The translations under genes and the position numbers were made by a program. Below are positions 1-8,219 of a stretch of 45,771 nucleotides of DNA, piece by piece; the stretch's first letter is position 1, and each line of letters starts with the position of its first letter. The notes under the pieces were generated by a model that was not told the origin of the DNA, did not search any database, and worked only from the letters and a program-made list of their open reading frames with translations. Source of the stretch: Candidatus Binatia bacterium (lineage in GTDB: Bacteria; Desulfobacterota; Binatia; HRBIN30). The stretch covers positions 17,577 through 63,347 of the forward strand of contig JAKLJW010000032.1 in assembly GCA_023150935.1 (NCBI GenBank), given 5' to 3'.

Positions 1-9
1 AAGATTCAC
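1..9 (-). CDS. First codons of a toxin gene, probably PIN type (cut by window edge)
   Basis: Only three codons are visible: GTG AAT CTT (Met-Asn-Leu) read leftward from base 9. The GTG overlaps the antitoxin stop in a GTGA junction, the same junction seen in other coupled pairs of this window. PIN-domain ribonuclease toxins paired with Phd/YefM antitoxins very often begin Met-Asn-Leu-Leu-Leu-Asp-Thr-His, so this is a reasonable guess from position and three residues. Nothing else of the gene can be seen. Confidence 0.4.
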
Positions 10-245
10 TCGAGCACTTCCCAGGTCGCCAGCTCGTCGGACGGCGCTACGATGTCCCCCCGGATTTCGAGCGTCCCGCGCAACGAGCCCAGCCACTCGC
101 GCTGCGGGCGTTCCGGAGACGGAGGGACGATGTCGGCGACGGGCTTCCCGAAGCGCGTGACGCGCAACGGCCGACCCGTGCGCCGCACGCGCTCCAGGGT
201 TGCCAGGCAGGTCGCCTTGAACTTCGAAATCGCCATTTCGTCCAT
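6..245 (-). CDS. Type II antitoxin, Phd/YefM family
   Basis: A 79-residue protein starting MDEMAISKFKATC. The pattern is that of Phd/YefM antitoxins: an N-terminal stretch setting up the DNA-binding fold, an RVRRTGRPLRVTR strand-turn segment, then GKPVADIVPP, followed by an acidic tail that in this family wraps and neutralises the toxin. The reading frame is open further up to 281, but the conserved part begins at Met 245 or Met 236; 245 was chosen from family length, since neither start has a clear ribosome binding site. The partner toxin starts inside the stop codon and leaves the window. Such antitoxins usually repress their own operon. Family call is firm; the exact start is not. Confidence 0.8.
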   Translation of the reverse strand: MDEMAISKFKATCLATLERVRRTGRPLRVTRFGKPVADIVPPSPERPQREWLGSLRGTLEIRGDIVAPSDELATWEVLE

Positions 246-545
246 GCGATGGTTCTTGCCATGGTCTCTGCCCATGGTCAATCAGATCGCCGCGGTTTCT
301 TCTTCGATGGTCGCGAGAAAGCGCACCCGGCCGCCGCCAGCAAGCTCACTTTCCAGCGCCCCCGGCACGTCGCGCTCGGTGATTAGGGCGGATGAAAGTC
401 CGCCTGGTCGAAGGCCTCTCGAGGGCGCGTGGCCGCCAGGGCCGCCAGGGCGGCGGCGCTGCTACGCATCCTCGATCCGGCGCTGGCGACCCGCTTTCCG
501 GACTCGCGATTGGAATAGACTATTATCGGCCGCTATAAAGACGGA
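246..545. other. Gene-free stretch between two divergent TA modules
   Basis: No convincing gene was found. Minus-strand frames give Ala/Arg-rich translations without recognisable motifs, and one ends shortly upstream of the Phd/YefM antitoxin without looking like a family. The stretch should hold the control regions of the two divergent TA modules. The last 40 bases are noticeably more AT-rich than the surroundings. Confidence 0.5.
510..539 (+). promoter_or_regulatory. Candidate sigma70-type promoter of the second TA module
   Basis: TTGGAA (510-515) and TATAAA (534-539) are separated by 18 bases and lie just before the ATG at 546. Transcription starting about seven bases after the -10 box would give an almost leaderless mRNA, which fits the absence of a good ribosome binding site. 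This is pattern only. Confidence 0.35.
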
Positions 546-824
546 ATGCGAACTCTCACGATCACTGAGGCCAAGAAAAATCTCGGTCGGTGGCTGTCGG
601 CGGCGGCGGCGGGAGAGGATATCGGTATCATCGCCGGCGCCGACATCATCGCTCTGCGTAAGGTCGAGGTTGAGTCGACCGACTACGCGCAACGCGAGTA
701 CGGCGCCGGCGCGGCGGAAGTCGAGGCGGTCTCCCGCGAGGTAGACGCGCAGTACAGAAGGCTGCGCCGGAGCGGCAAACTCGTCACCGTGACGGCAACC
801 GAACTGCGGAAGCTCCTTGGCTAA
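546..824 (+). CDS. Phd/YefM-like antitoxin
   Basis: A 92-residue protein starting MRTLTITEAKKNLGRWL. The T-I-T-E-A-K-K-N-L-G-R-W opening followed by AAAGEDIGIIAGADIIAL is the usual antitoxin layout (helix that reads the operator, then a strand carrying the 'G.d..I' motif). The C-terminal half (about 45-92) is charged and helical and would contact the toxin. The next gene begins eight bases before this stop codon, so the two are translationally coupled. It differs in sequence from the antitoxin at 6-245, so it is not a recent duplicate. Role inferred: neutralises the RelE-like toxin at 817 and autoregulates the operon. Confidence 0.72.
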   Translation: MRTLTITEAKKNLGRWLSAAAAGEDIGIIAGADIIALRKVEVESTDYAQREYGAGAAEVEAVSREVDAQYRRLRRSGKLVTVTATELRKLLG

Positions 825-1101
825 GGCTCTGTCGATCGACCCGGCGGTGCTCGCGCATTTGCGCAAGTTACCGCGCCGCGAGCGTGTTGAGCATCTGCTC
901 GTGCTCTGCGACCTCCTTGAGGCTTTCGGACGCCCGCATGCTCACGGTGGGTTGGGCGTGCGCAAGTTGGGCGCCGGGCTTTTCGAATGCCGGGTGGGTC
1001 TGGGCAAACGCTTCGTGTTCCAGGACCGCCGCGAAGAGCTGTTCGTGTTCTTCTGCGGCAGTCACGACGAGGTAGGGGCGTTGCTGCGCCGGCAGCGGTA
1101 A
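817..1101 (+). CDS. RelE/YafQ-like mRNA interferase toxin
   Basis: About 94 residues, starting at a TTG codon inside the end of the antitoxin gene (8-base overlap). The core VRKLGAGLFECRV, then KRFVFQ and ELFVFFCGSHDEV, matches the RelE superfamily pattern of a K-L/G-L-x-E-x-R strand followed by a hydrophobic strand and a final helix. Members cleave mRNA in the ribosomal A site; the basic residues of the core and the late polar residues (H and D of GSHDEV) are candidate active-site positions. No ATG is available near the start, so TTG is accepted because it preserves the coupled overlap. It ends 19 bases from the convergent giant gene. Confidence 0.7.
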   Translation: MAKALSIDPAVLAHLRKLPRRERVEHLLVLCDLLEAFGRPHAHGGLGVRKLGAGLFECRVGLGKRFVFQDRREELFVFFCGSHDEVGALLRRQR

Positions 1102-1120
1102 TGCGGGGGGAGGGCGTGCC

Positions 1121-1683
1121 TCAGGGTACCTGCTGCGTGTGGATCGTCCCGTCCTGGCCGTCGGCATAGAATCCGTCGCCGCCGAGGGCGCTGACGTTGG
1201 CGAGGGGCAGCGTGAACAGGCTGGTGTAACCGATCGCCACGCGACCGCCGCCGCCGCCGACGTTGTTCGCACCGTTCTTGGTGCCGCCATCGGCGCGAAT
1301 CTGTCCGCTGCCGGTCAACTGCCCGACGCGCAGATTGATCGTACCCCCGCTGCCCATACCGGAACGCGAGTCGGGAGCCTGAGCGCCATTGGCGCGCAGC
1401 ACGCCGTCGTTGGCGAGCGTGTTGGCCACCAGCAGAACGCGCCCGCCGCCGTCGCCGCCGTCAGAGTGGCCCTCGGCGCCGCCGCCGCTGCCGAGATCGC
1501 GCGGGTCGGTCAGACTGCCGTAAGTGGCGCCCGGCAACTCTGAGATCCCCGTATCATGCCCGCCGAGCCCACCGTGACTGCCGCCGTTGCGCCGACCCGA
1601 TCCGTAAGCGTTCCCCAGCGTCCGGCCCGCCTCGTCGTAGTTCTGCCCGCCAATGTAGCCGCGCCCGGTCACCTCGATCCGGC
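1121..1683 (-). repeat. Gly-rich module, copy 3 (C-terminal)
   Basis: Encodes about 187 residues at the C-terminus of the giant protein. It opens VTGRGYIGGQNYDEAGRT, passes through GSGRRNGGSHGGLGGHD and a GSGGGAEGH block, and closes at GGGGGRVAIGY and GDGFYADGQDG. It is close to copy 1 (3008-3552) in both protein and DNA. Confidence 0.75.
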
Positions 1684-4600
1684 TGCCGGCATCGATCGTT
1701 ACCGCGTCCGCCGTCACCGACAGCTCCGCTTCGTACTGCGTATCGGTCTCCGGATGCGTCAGCAGCGCGAACTCTGCCAGCTCCAGCGTGTCGTTGACCA
1801 CCAGCGCATCGCCCACCACCAGATTGCCGCCACGACGGAAACGCAGGTTGTCGAACTGCCAGTGCCCGGCGTACTCCAACCCCACACCCGCCACCGCCGC
1901 GAACGCCACCCCGTGCTCGTTCGGCGTCGCCACCGTGATGTCGGTGGCGGTGTTGCTCAGAATCCGGAACGTCTCGGCCTGCGTGCGGTCCGGGTTCAAC
2001 CGCAACCCCACCAGCGCATTGGGCAGGAACGGCGCAATCGTCCCGTCCACCGTCAGCGTGTCCGCAGTCACCGCCGCCGCGGTCCCCGGGCCGATCAGGT
2101 GCAGTGGCGTCGAGTTGGGCGCGGTCTGGCTCGACTCGTTATCGTCGACGATCAGATCGCCATCGACCTGACCCGCCAGCGCCACGTACACCGTTCCGGC
2201 ACTGCCCGCCGGCGAATCGTAGAAACCGCGGCCCCGCCATGCGGTCACGTTGCGCAAAGCGTTCAGATCGGACAGCGCGTCGACGAAGTCCGCGTACAGC
2301 GCCACCCGACCGCCGCCGCCACCGATGTTGTTAGCACCGTTCTTGTTCCCGCCGTTGGCGCTGATGGTGCCGGCACCGGCCAGCCGCGAGGTGGCGATCC
2401 ATACCGAACCGCCGGCGCCCATCCCCGCCCGACTGTCCGTGGTTGTTGCCCCGTCGGCGCGAACCGCACCGTCCACCACCACGGCATCGGTGGCGACGAT
2501 GCGCACATATCCGCCGCCGTCGCCGCCGTCGGTGTGGCCGTCCGCGCCGCCGCCGCCGCCGAGACGGTCGGGCTGGCGTGGATCGCCGTAGACCGCCCCC
2601 GGCTGTTCGCCGATCGCGCCGTCGTGCGCACCGAGGCCGCCGTGACTGCCGCCGTTGCGCCGCCCCGAGCCCGCGATGTTGCCCAGGGTCATGCCCGGCT
2701 CGTCGTACGCACGGCCGCCGCGATACCCGCGACCGGTCACGTCGATCGCACTGCCGGCCTCCACCTCCACCCGCGCCGCATTGATCTGCAGGCCGGCGAC
2801 GTCCTCGCTCGGATGCGTGAGGACCGAGTTGCCGCGTAACCGCAAGGTACCGGTCAGATCGATCATACCCAGAGCGACGACCCGGGCGTTGTTCTGCAGC
2901 GTGAGCCCGTCGAACGTCTGACCCGGCGGGAGAATCAGGTTGGTAAACGGAGCCCCCGGGGTCGTGCCGTTGATGACCAATTCGCCGTTGGGTTCCGACT
3001 CCTGCTTGAGGAAGACCGTGCCGTCGGCGCCGTCGGCATAGAATCCGTCGCCGCCGCGCGCCGTGATCCGAGCGGGATCGTACGTCGCTGCATCAAGGTA
3101 CCGCACGGCGATACGGCCGCCACCGCCGCCGACGTTATTGGCCCCGTTCTTCGTTCCGCCGTCGGCCTCGATGGTTCCTCTGCCCGAGAGCGTGCGGGTG
3201 CGGACATTGATGCCGCCGCCGCTGCCCATACCGGAGCGCGAGTCGGGCGCCGTGCCACCGTCGGCGCGAACCGTGCCGTCGACGACGACGTTGATTACAC
3301 CGGCGAGTGCCAGTCCGCCGCCGTCGCCGCCGTCGGCGTGGCCTTCCGCGCCGCCGCCGCTGCCGAGATCCAGCGGTTCGGTAAGGTCTCCGTAAACGGG
3401 TCCGGGCTGCTCGCTGACCGCCGGGTCGTGGCCGCCCAGCCCACCGTAGCTGCCGCCGTTGCGCCGCCCCGAACCCGGCTGATTCCCGGCCGTGCGGCCC
3501 GCCTCGTCGTAGTTCCGTCCGCCAACGTATCCGCGACCGGTGACGTCCACGCGACTGGTGGCATCGACGGTGAGGGTCCATGCCGAGACATCGAGCCGGT
3601 ATTCGGTCGTCGTGTCGGTAAGCCGGTGCGTGAGCACGGCGCCGTTGAGTAACTCGACGTTGCGGAAGGTGCGCGTTCCATCGACGGTCACGGTCGCGCC
3701 GTCGATGCGCAGGTTCTGGTCGTCGAGGCTGGCGTCAAAGATGTCTGTGGCGCTGTTGATCACGGTCACGGGTGCACCGGTGGCAAACGTCGCCGTGGCG
3801 CCGGAATCGCCAATGATCTCGTTCGAGCCATCGCGCGGGAACGGCTCGCGGTTTCCGGCCTGATCGACGCCGACCGTAACGAATTCGTACGCGCCGTCGC
3901 CGCCCATCCGAGTCGAGTCGAAGGCGATCGTCCCCATGTTGCCGCTTTGCGGGAAGTACTCTCCGTCCGCGGTGCCGGTGGGGCCGGTGTAGCGGTTGAA
4001 CGTGCCGATGCCGTTGCGCCGGAAGTACAGCTCGACGTGATTCAGGTCGGCGAGACCGTCGGCCACGTCGTAGGTTACGGTAGTCGTCGTGCCGGCGCCC
4101 GGTGGCGCGACCGCGGTTACAACCGTCGCAGGCGGCGTGATGTCGGCGTCGCTGATAACGATGCCGACCGGCACCGACACAGCTTCGTTGCCGGCGGCAT
4201 CGCGAGCATACGCGCGAACGATCAGGTCGGGCGCGGTGAGGCCGTACGGAATATTGATCGCGAAATCGGCCCCGGCCGGCGTGCTCGCCGGCGCGATGGT
4301 CTGGCTGCCCGAGGTAGTGAACGACCCCGTGGTTTCGAAACGAATGCGGTCGACAGCGACCGCATCGGTCGCCGATACGCTGAGCGTGACCGTATCGCCG
4401 AAATTCACCAGCGTACCGGGGGCCGGCGCCGTTATGGTCACGGCGGGAGCCGTCTGGTCGACGACCGTCAGGGTGCGGGTGGCGTCCACCGAGACGTTGC
4501 CGCTGCCGTCGATGGCGCGCACCGTCAGGGTGACGGTACCGCCGACCGGCGCCGCGTTCGACACGCTGAACGAGAAGCTCTGGGTGGTGGCGGCAGTAGC

Positions 4601-7600
4601 GGCGACCTGGCGGCTGTCGCTGAACGTCGTGGCGCCGGAGACATCCAGCTCGACGCGCACGACGCCGCTGCCGACGTCGTTGGCCTGCACGTTGACGGTA
4701 ACCAGGTCTCCACGTTCGACCTGCGTGCCAGCGGCTGGGCTGAGGAACTGCACGGTGGGATCCGGGTCGGCGGCAACCACGGTGACGGGCACGACGATCG
4801 GCGGCAGTCCGGGCACCGACACGAACAGCGACGTCGCGCCGTTGGCTTTGGCGGTCACGAGACCGGAGGAGTTGACGGTGGCTACCGCTGCATCGGCCAT
4901 CGCGAACGCTGCACCGGTGTTGCCGACTTGCGTGTTGCCGTCGCTGAAGTGCCGGGTGACTGTAAGGGTCACGGTCTCGTTGAGGAATGTTAGATCGACG
5001 GGCGATGGCGACACCGAGATCGAGTCGAGGGTGACCACGGCCACGGTGACCAGTGCCGTCGCTTGCATGCCGAGCGCCGTTGCCGCGATCGTTGCCTGGC
5101 CGTTGGCGAGCGCCCGTACCCGCCCCGTCGAGGTTACCGAGGCGACGCCGCCGTTGTTCGAGGAAAACGTCGATTGCCCCGTCACGTTGGCGGTGGTGCC
5201 GCCGACGTAGAAGGCGGTGACCGTCAGATCCTGCGTGGCGTTGGGCGTGACGAGTGTAACGGCGTTGGGCGTGACCTCGATACGATCGAGGACCGGCGGG
5301 GCCGGCACGACGGCCTGGGTCGGCGGGCTCGGCTGCTGCGAGGTGGCGAAGTCGAAGGCGACGGCGGACAGCACGTCGCCGGCGTCGGCATCGATGTTGG
5401 CGGTCCACGCGCCGCCGGCGTTGGCGAATACGGTGACGAGGAATCCGCGCGTCGCATTGGAGAGATCGACACGCGCAAACGGCACGGTTGTCCCGTCGAC
5501 CCGCACGACATTACCGGCGGGGACCGAGACGTTGGTGACGATCGGTGCCGGCGGCGGTGGGCCGTTGGGGAGATCGACGACCGCGAAGTCGACGTACGAA
5601 GCCGGATTGGTCGGATCGTTGGACGTGCCGAGCAGGTTGGTGGCGATCAAGAACAATCGGTGCGTGCCCAGGTTCAGACTGGCCGTGTCGATCGTAGCCG
5701 CGCCGAGGGTCCCGGCCAGGGGCGCCCCCTGGGGGTCGTCGACGAAGAACTGTAACGACTGGATGCCGACCGGATCGCTGGCGCTGCCCTGCACGTTGAA
5801 CCGCGCGCCGGTGATGTACTGAGCGCCGTGGGTGGTGCCGGCGAAGGCGACGGCCGGCTCGTTCGGGTTATCGGCGAGGGTGAACTGCAACGTGTCTTCG
5901 CCGGTCTGGCCGAGGCCGTCGGTGGCGACGGCGCGCACGGTGTGGGGACCGAGCGGTAGGCCGAGCGTGCCGAGCGTGGTCTTGTACGGCGCGACGGTCA
6001 GGGTCGCGAACGGTTGCGCTGCGGCATCGAGGAAGTAGGCGACGTTGCGCCCGCCCGCCGACAGACTGAGCGGGACCAGCTCGATCGAAATACCGTGGAG
6101 AACGTCCTGGGCCGGATCGGCGGGTAGGACGATGGTCGGCGGCGCGGCCGAGGCGGCGACGATGATGGCGATGGTCGCGTCCTGGAGATTGCCGGCGCCG
6201 TCGAACGCGGTCGCCTTGTATTGGTAAGTGTGGCCCGGAACGAGATTTCCCGAGTCGATGACGAAGATGGTCGGCCCGGGCGTTGCGCCGAAGATGCTCT
6301 TCTGGTCGACGAAGCGGAATGTGGCGTCCTGGACGTTCGTGTCGAGTTCTCGCAGTTCGACGCGGGCGACGCCGGTGCCCTGGTCGGTGGCGTAGGCGTC
6401 GATACGCACGAGCTGCCCGGGGATGACGTATGTCGGGTCGACACCCGGTTCGATCGACAGGGTGAGGGTTGGGGGGGTGACGTCGTTGGTCGGACTCGTG
6501 GTGGTGAACGTGCTGGTCCACTGATTGAAGAGCGCGTTGCCCTGCAGGTCGCGGATCTCCTGCATGACCACGACGCTGTACTCGGAATTGCCGGCGAGGC
6601 GGTTGGTGATGCCATCGGTCACCTGCCAGATGGCGACTGTGGCGTTGTTGACCTCGGCGAGCCGCAGCTGACCGGGAACGACGGCCCCGGAGGGGTCGAA
6701 TACCTTGAAGGTGCCGTTGGTGCCGATGGTGATCGTGCCGGTATTCATGCGTTCGCTGAAGAACGCCACCACCGGCGAGTCGATGCCGATGCCGTTGGCG
6801 TTAGGGAAAGGCAGGACGTGTACGGTCGGGATGCCTTCGGGAGCGGAGCGGTCGGCCGGGTGTTTACCGACCACGCAGCCGATATTGCCGACGAGGACTT
6901 CGAGGGTGATGTTCTGGTCGCTGACCCCGACGCAGGAGGAGATGTTCCCGCTCATCAGCGGGTTGATGGTGAAGACCTCGCGGGCGACGTCGCCGGGAAA
7001 GAGGTGCTTGAGGTTTCGGGTGAGCGGACCGGGAACGACCGTGCACACGGGATCCTGCTGCGGGTCGGTAGGGGCAACGCAGTCGACGAACTGGGCGTCG
7101 CCGCCGACATCGAGGTCGAGGCTGGCGAACAGGGCGGGGGAGTCGCCGATGTTGGCGATCTCGACGGTCAGCTCGTACGGCACATTATCCTGCACACTGT
7201 CCGGGTGCAGGAGGCGCACGCGGAAGGCCGGCGGTCCCTTGACGTCGACGGCGGTCTCGGCCGAGCCGTTGAACGGAATCGGGGCGTCGGCCGGAATACC
7301 CGGCCCGGTGACGAAGCCGCCGAAGTTGACGCGCACGCGCTTATTCCCGATAGCGTCGCCGCGGAAGATAAACTCGCGCTCCTTCTGTCCGGGAGCCAGC
7401 GGATCGCCGGGCAGGATGTCGTCGAAAGCTACGGTACCGTCGAGGGGCAACGTCGGAGACAGCCCGCCGTCGGGGAACTCGATGTTCGCCTTCACGCTGC
7501 TCAACGTGAAGATGCCGGAGGTGTTCATCAGCAGCAGGCGCGCGCTGAAGAACTCTTTCAGGCTCTTGACGCTGCCCTGAATGATGATGACGCCGGGGAT

Positions 7601-8212
7601 GCGCGGCGGTGGCAGGTCGGGGGGGCCGGGGAGAACTTCGTCGAACACGACAATCGTGATCTGGCGCGGATTCGGCTTGCCGCCGCCGCTGTCTTGCGGC
7701 AGCTTGATGATCTCGTAACCGGTGGGTTCGGCTTTCGGAAAGGCGATGGGCAGCTCGACGGGTACGTCCTCGCCCGCAATGGTGAGCACGATACTGAACG
7801 TCGAGACGTTGAAGTTGTCGGGATCGTCGATGTCGATGACGCCGTCGTTGACGAGCTGGATGACGCGTTCCGGCGGCAGCGGCTCGGCGACGATGCGCGA
7901 CACCACGACCGAGTCGAGCGACAGTTGCGTGATCGAGATGTCGCGGGTGTGTACGTTGCCGGCATCGTCGGTGGCGGCGACCGTGAAGGTGTTGACGCTG
8001 TTCTTCTTCAGCGAAACGTTCGGGAAGGCGAAACTGCCGTCGGGTGCGGGCGCGATCGGGCCCCGCCGCTCGGGGCCGGTCAGCGTGATCTGCGGCGCCG
8101 CATGGGCGCCAGTTGCAGCTCCGGCGGCGATGACCAAGGCGGCGCACAACGACACCAGAGCCCCCGGGTAGGGGCGGCGTGCCGCACGTATCTGTAAGCC
8201 GCGCGGGGTCAT
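1121..8212 (-). CDS. Giant secreted multi-Ig protein with three Gly-rich C-terminal repeats
   Basis: 2363 residues. A basic start and a hydrophobic stretch (about 17-38, ending GAHAA) form a Sec signal peptide. Then come an N-terminal beta-rich region, a Big_5/SbsA-like domain (about 485-585), several Ig-like domains opened by 'PTIVLPAD' or 'VTITAPAPGT' type strands, two BIG2-like domains (about 980-1140), and more Ig-like domains to about 1450. The last 800 residues hold three copies of a Gly/Asn/Asp-rich module beginning VTGRGY.GG and ending near GGGGGR, probably a beta-helix. No sortase motif, autotransporter barrel or type 9 signal was recognised, so attachment is unknown. It lies 7 bases after the 8220-15029 gene and is very likely its operon partner. 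Role inferred: cell-surface adhesin or matrix protein. Confidence 0.8.
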   Translation of the reverse strand: MTPRGLQIRAARRPYPGALVSLCAALVIAAGAATGAHAAPQITLTGPERRGPIAPAPDGSFAFPNVSLKKNSVNTFTVAATDDAGNVHTRDISITQLSLDSVVVSRIVAEPLPPERVIQLVNDGVIDIDDPDNFNVSTFSIVLTIAGEDVPVELPIAFPKAEPTGYEIIKLPQDSGGGKPNPRQITIVVFDEVLPGPPDLPPPRIPGVIIIQGSVKSLKEFFSARLLLMNTSGIFTLSSVKANIEFPDGGLSPTLPLDGTVAFDDILPGDPLAPGQKEREFIFRGDAIGNKRVRVNFGGFVTGPGIPADAPIPFNGSAETAVDVKGPPAFRVRLLHPDSVQDNVPYELTVEIANIGDSPALFASLDLDVGGDAQFVDCVAPTDPQQDPVCTVVPGPLTRNLKHLFPGDVAREVFTINPLMSGNISSCVGVSDQNITLEVLVGNIGCVVGKHPADRSAPEGIPTVHVLPFPNANGIGIDSPVVAFFSERMNTGTITIGTNGTFKVFDPSGAVVPGQLRLAEVNNATVAIWQVTDGITNRLAGNSEYSVVVMQEIRDLQGNALFNQWTSTFTTTSPTNDVTPPTLTLSIEPGVDPTYVIPGQLVRIDAYATDQGTGVARVELRELDTNVQDATFRFVDQKSIFGATPGPTIFVIDSGNLVPGHTYQYKATAFDGAGNLQDATIAIIVAASAAPPTIVLPADPAQDVLHGISIELVPLSLSAGGRNVAYFLDAAAQPFATLTVAPYKTTLGTLGLPLGPHTVRAVATDGLGQTGEDTLQFTLADNPNEPAVAFAGTTHGAQYITGARFNVQGSASDPVGIQSLQFFVDDPQGAPLAGTLGAATIDTASLNLGTHRLFLIATNLLGTSNDPTNPASYVDFAVVDLPNGPPPPAPIVTNVSVPAGNVVRVDGTTVPFARVDLSNATRGFLVTVFANAGGAWTANIDADAGDVLSAVAFDFATSQQPSPPTQAVVPAPPVLDRIEVTPNAVTLVTPNATQDLTVTAFYVGGTTANVTGQSTFSSNNGGVASVTSTGRVRALANGQATIAATALGMQATALVTVAVVTLDSISVSPSPVDLTFLNETVTLTVTRHFSDGNTQVGNTGAAFAMADAAVATVNSSGLVTAKANGATSLFVSVPGLPPIVVPVTVVAADPDPTVQFLSPAAGTQVERGDLVTVNVQANDVGSGVVRVELDVSGATTFSDSRQVAATAATTQSFSFSVSNAAPVGGTVTLTVRAIDGSGNVSVDATRTLTVVDQTAPAVTITAPAPGTLVNFGDTVTLSVSATDAVAVDRIRFETTGSFTTSGSQTIAPASTPAGADFAINIPYGLTAPDLIVRAYARDAAGNEAVSVPVGIVISDADITPPATVVTAVAPPGAGTTTTVTYDVADGLADLNHVELYFRRNGIGTFNRYTGPTGTADGEYFPQSGNMGTIAFDSTRMGGDGAYEFVTVGVDQAGNREPFPRDGSNEIIGDSGATATFATGAPVTVINSATDIFDASLDDQNLRIDGATVTVDGTRTFRNVELLNGAVLTHRLTDTTTEYRLDVSAWTLTVDATSRVDVTGRGYVGGRNYDEAGRTAGNQPGSGRRNGGSYGGLGGHDPAVSEQPGPVYGDLTEPLDLGSGGGAEGHADGGDGGGLALAGVINVVVDGTVRADGGTAPDSRSGMGSGGGINVRTRTLSGRGTIEADGGTKNGANNVGGGGGRIAVRYLDAATYDPARITARGGDGFYADGADGTVFLKQESEPNGELVINGTTPGAPFTNLILPPGQTFDGLTLQNNARVVALGMIDLTGTLRLRGNSVLTHPSEDVAGLQINAARVEVEAGSAIDVTGRGYRGGRAYDEPGMTLGNIAGSGRRNGGSHGGLGAHDGAIGEQPGAVYGDPRQPDRLGGGGGADGHTDGGDGGGYVRIVATDAVVVDGAVRADGATTTDSRAGMGAGGSVWIATSRLAGAGTISANGGNKNGANNIGGGGGRVALYADFVDALSDLNALRNVTAWRGRGFYDSPAGSAGTVYVALAGQVDGDLIVDDNESSQTAPNSTPLHLIGPGTAAAVTADTLTVDGTIAPFLPNALVGLRLNPDRTQAETFRILSNTATDITVATPNEHGVAFAAVAGVGLEYAGHWQFDNLRFRRGGNLVVGDALVVNDTLELAEFALLTHPETDTQYEAELSVTADAVTIDAGSRIEVTGRGYIGGQNYDEAGRTLGNAYGSGRRNGGSHGGLGGHDTGISELPGATYGSLTDPRDLGSGGGAEGHSDGGDGGGRVLLVANTLANDGVLRANGAQAPDSRSGMGSGGTINLRVGQLTGSGQIRADGGTKNGANNVGGGGGRVAIGYTSLFTLPLANVSALGGDGFYADGQDGTIHTQQVP
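2178..2748 (-). repeat. Gly-rich module, copy 2
   Basis: Same order of blocks as the other copies (VTGRGYRGGRAYDE, GSGRRNGGSHGGLGAHD, GGGGGADGH, GGGGGRVALY) but more diverged. The closing FYADG block is replaced by GRGFYDSPAGSAG. Confidence 0.72.
3008..3552 (-). repeat. Gly-rich module, copy 1
   Basis: Opens VTGRGYVGGRNYDEAGRT and contains GSGRRNGGSYGGLGGHD, GSGGGAEGHADGGDGGG, DGGTKNGANNVGGGGGR and GDGFYADGADG. It shares almost every block with copy 3. Confidence 0.75.
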
Positions 8213-8219
8213 GCTGGGC

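Noticed and set aside
6221..8197. Plus-strand frame of 658 codons opposite the Ig-like giant gene
   Set aside because: Composition is typical of a shadow frame (Val/Asp/Gly/Arg-rich) and no family marks were seen.
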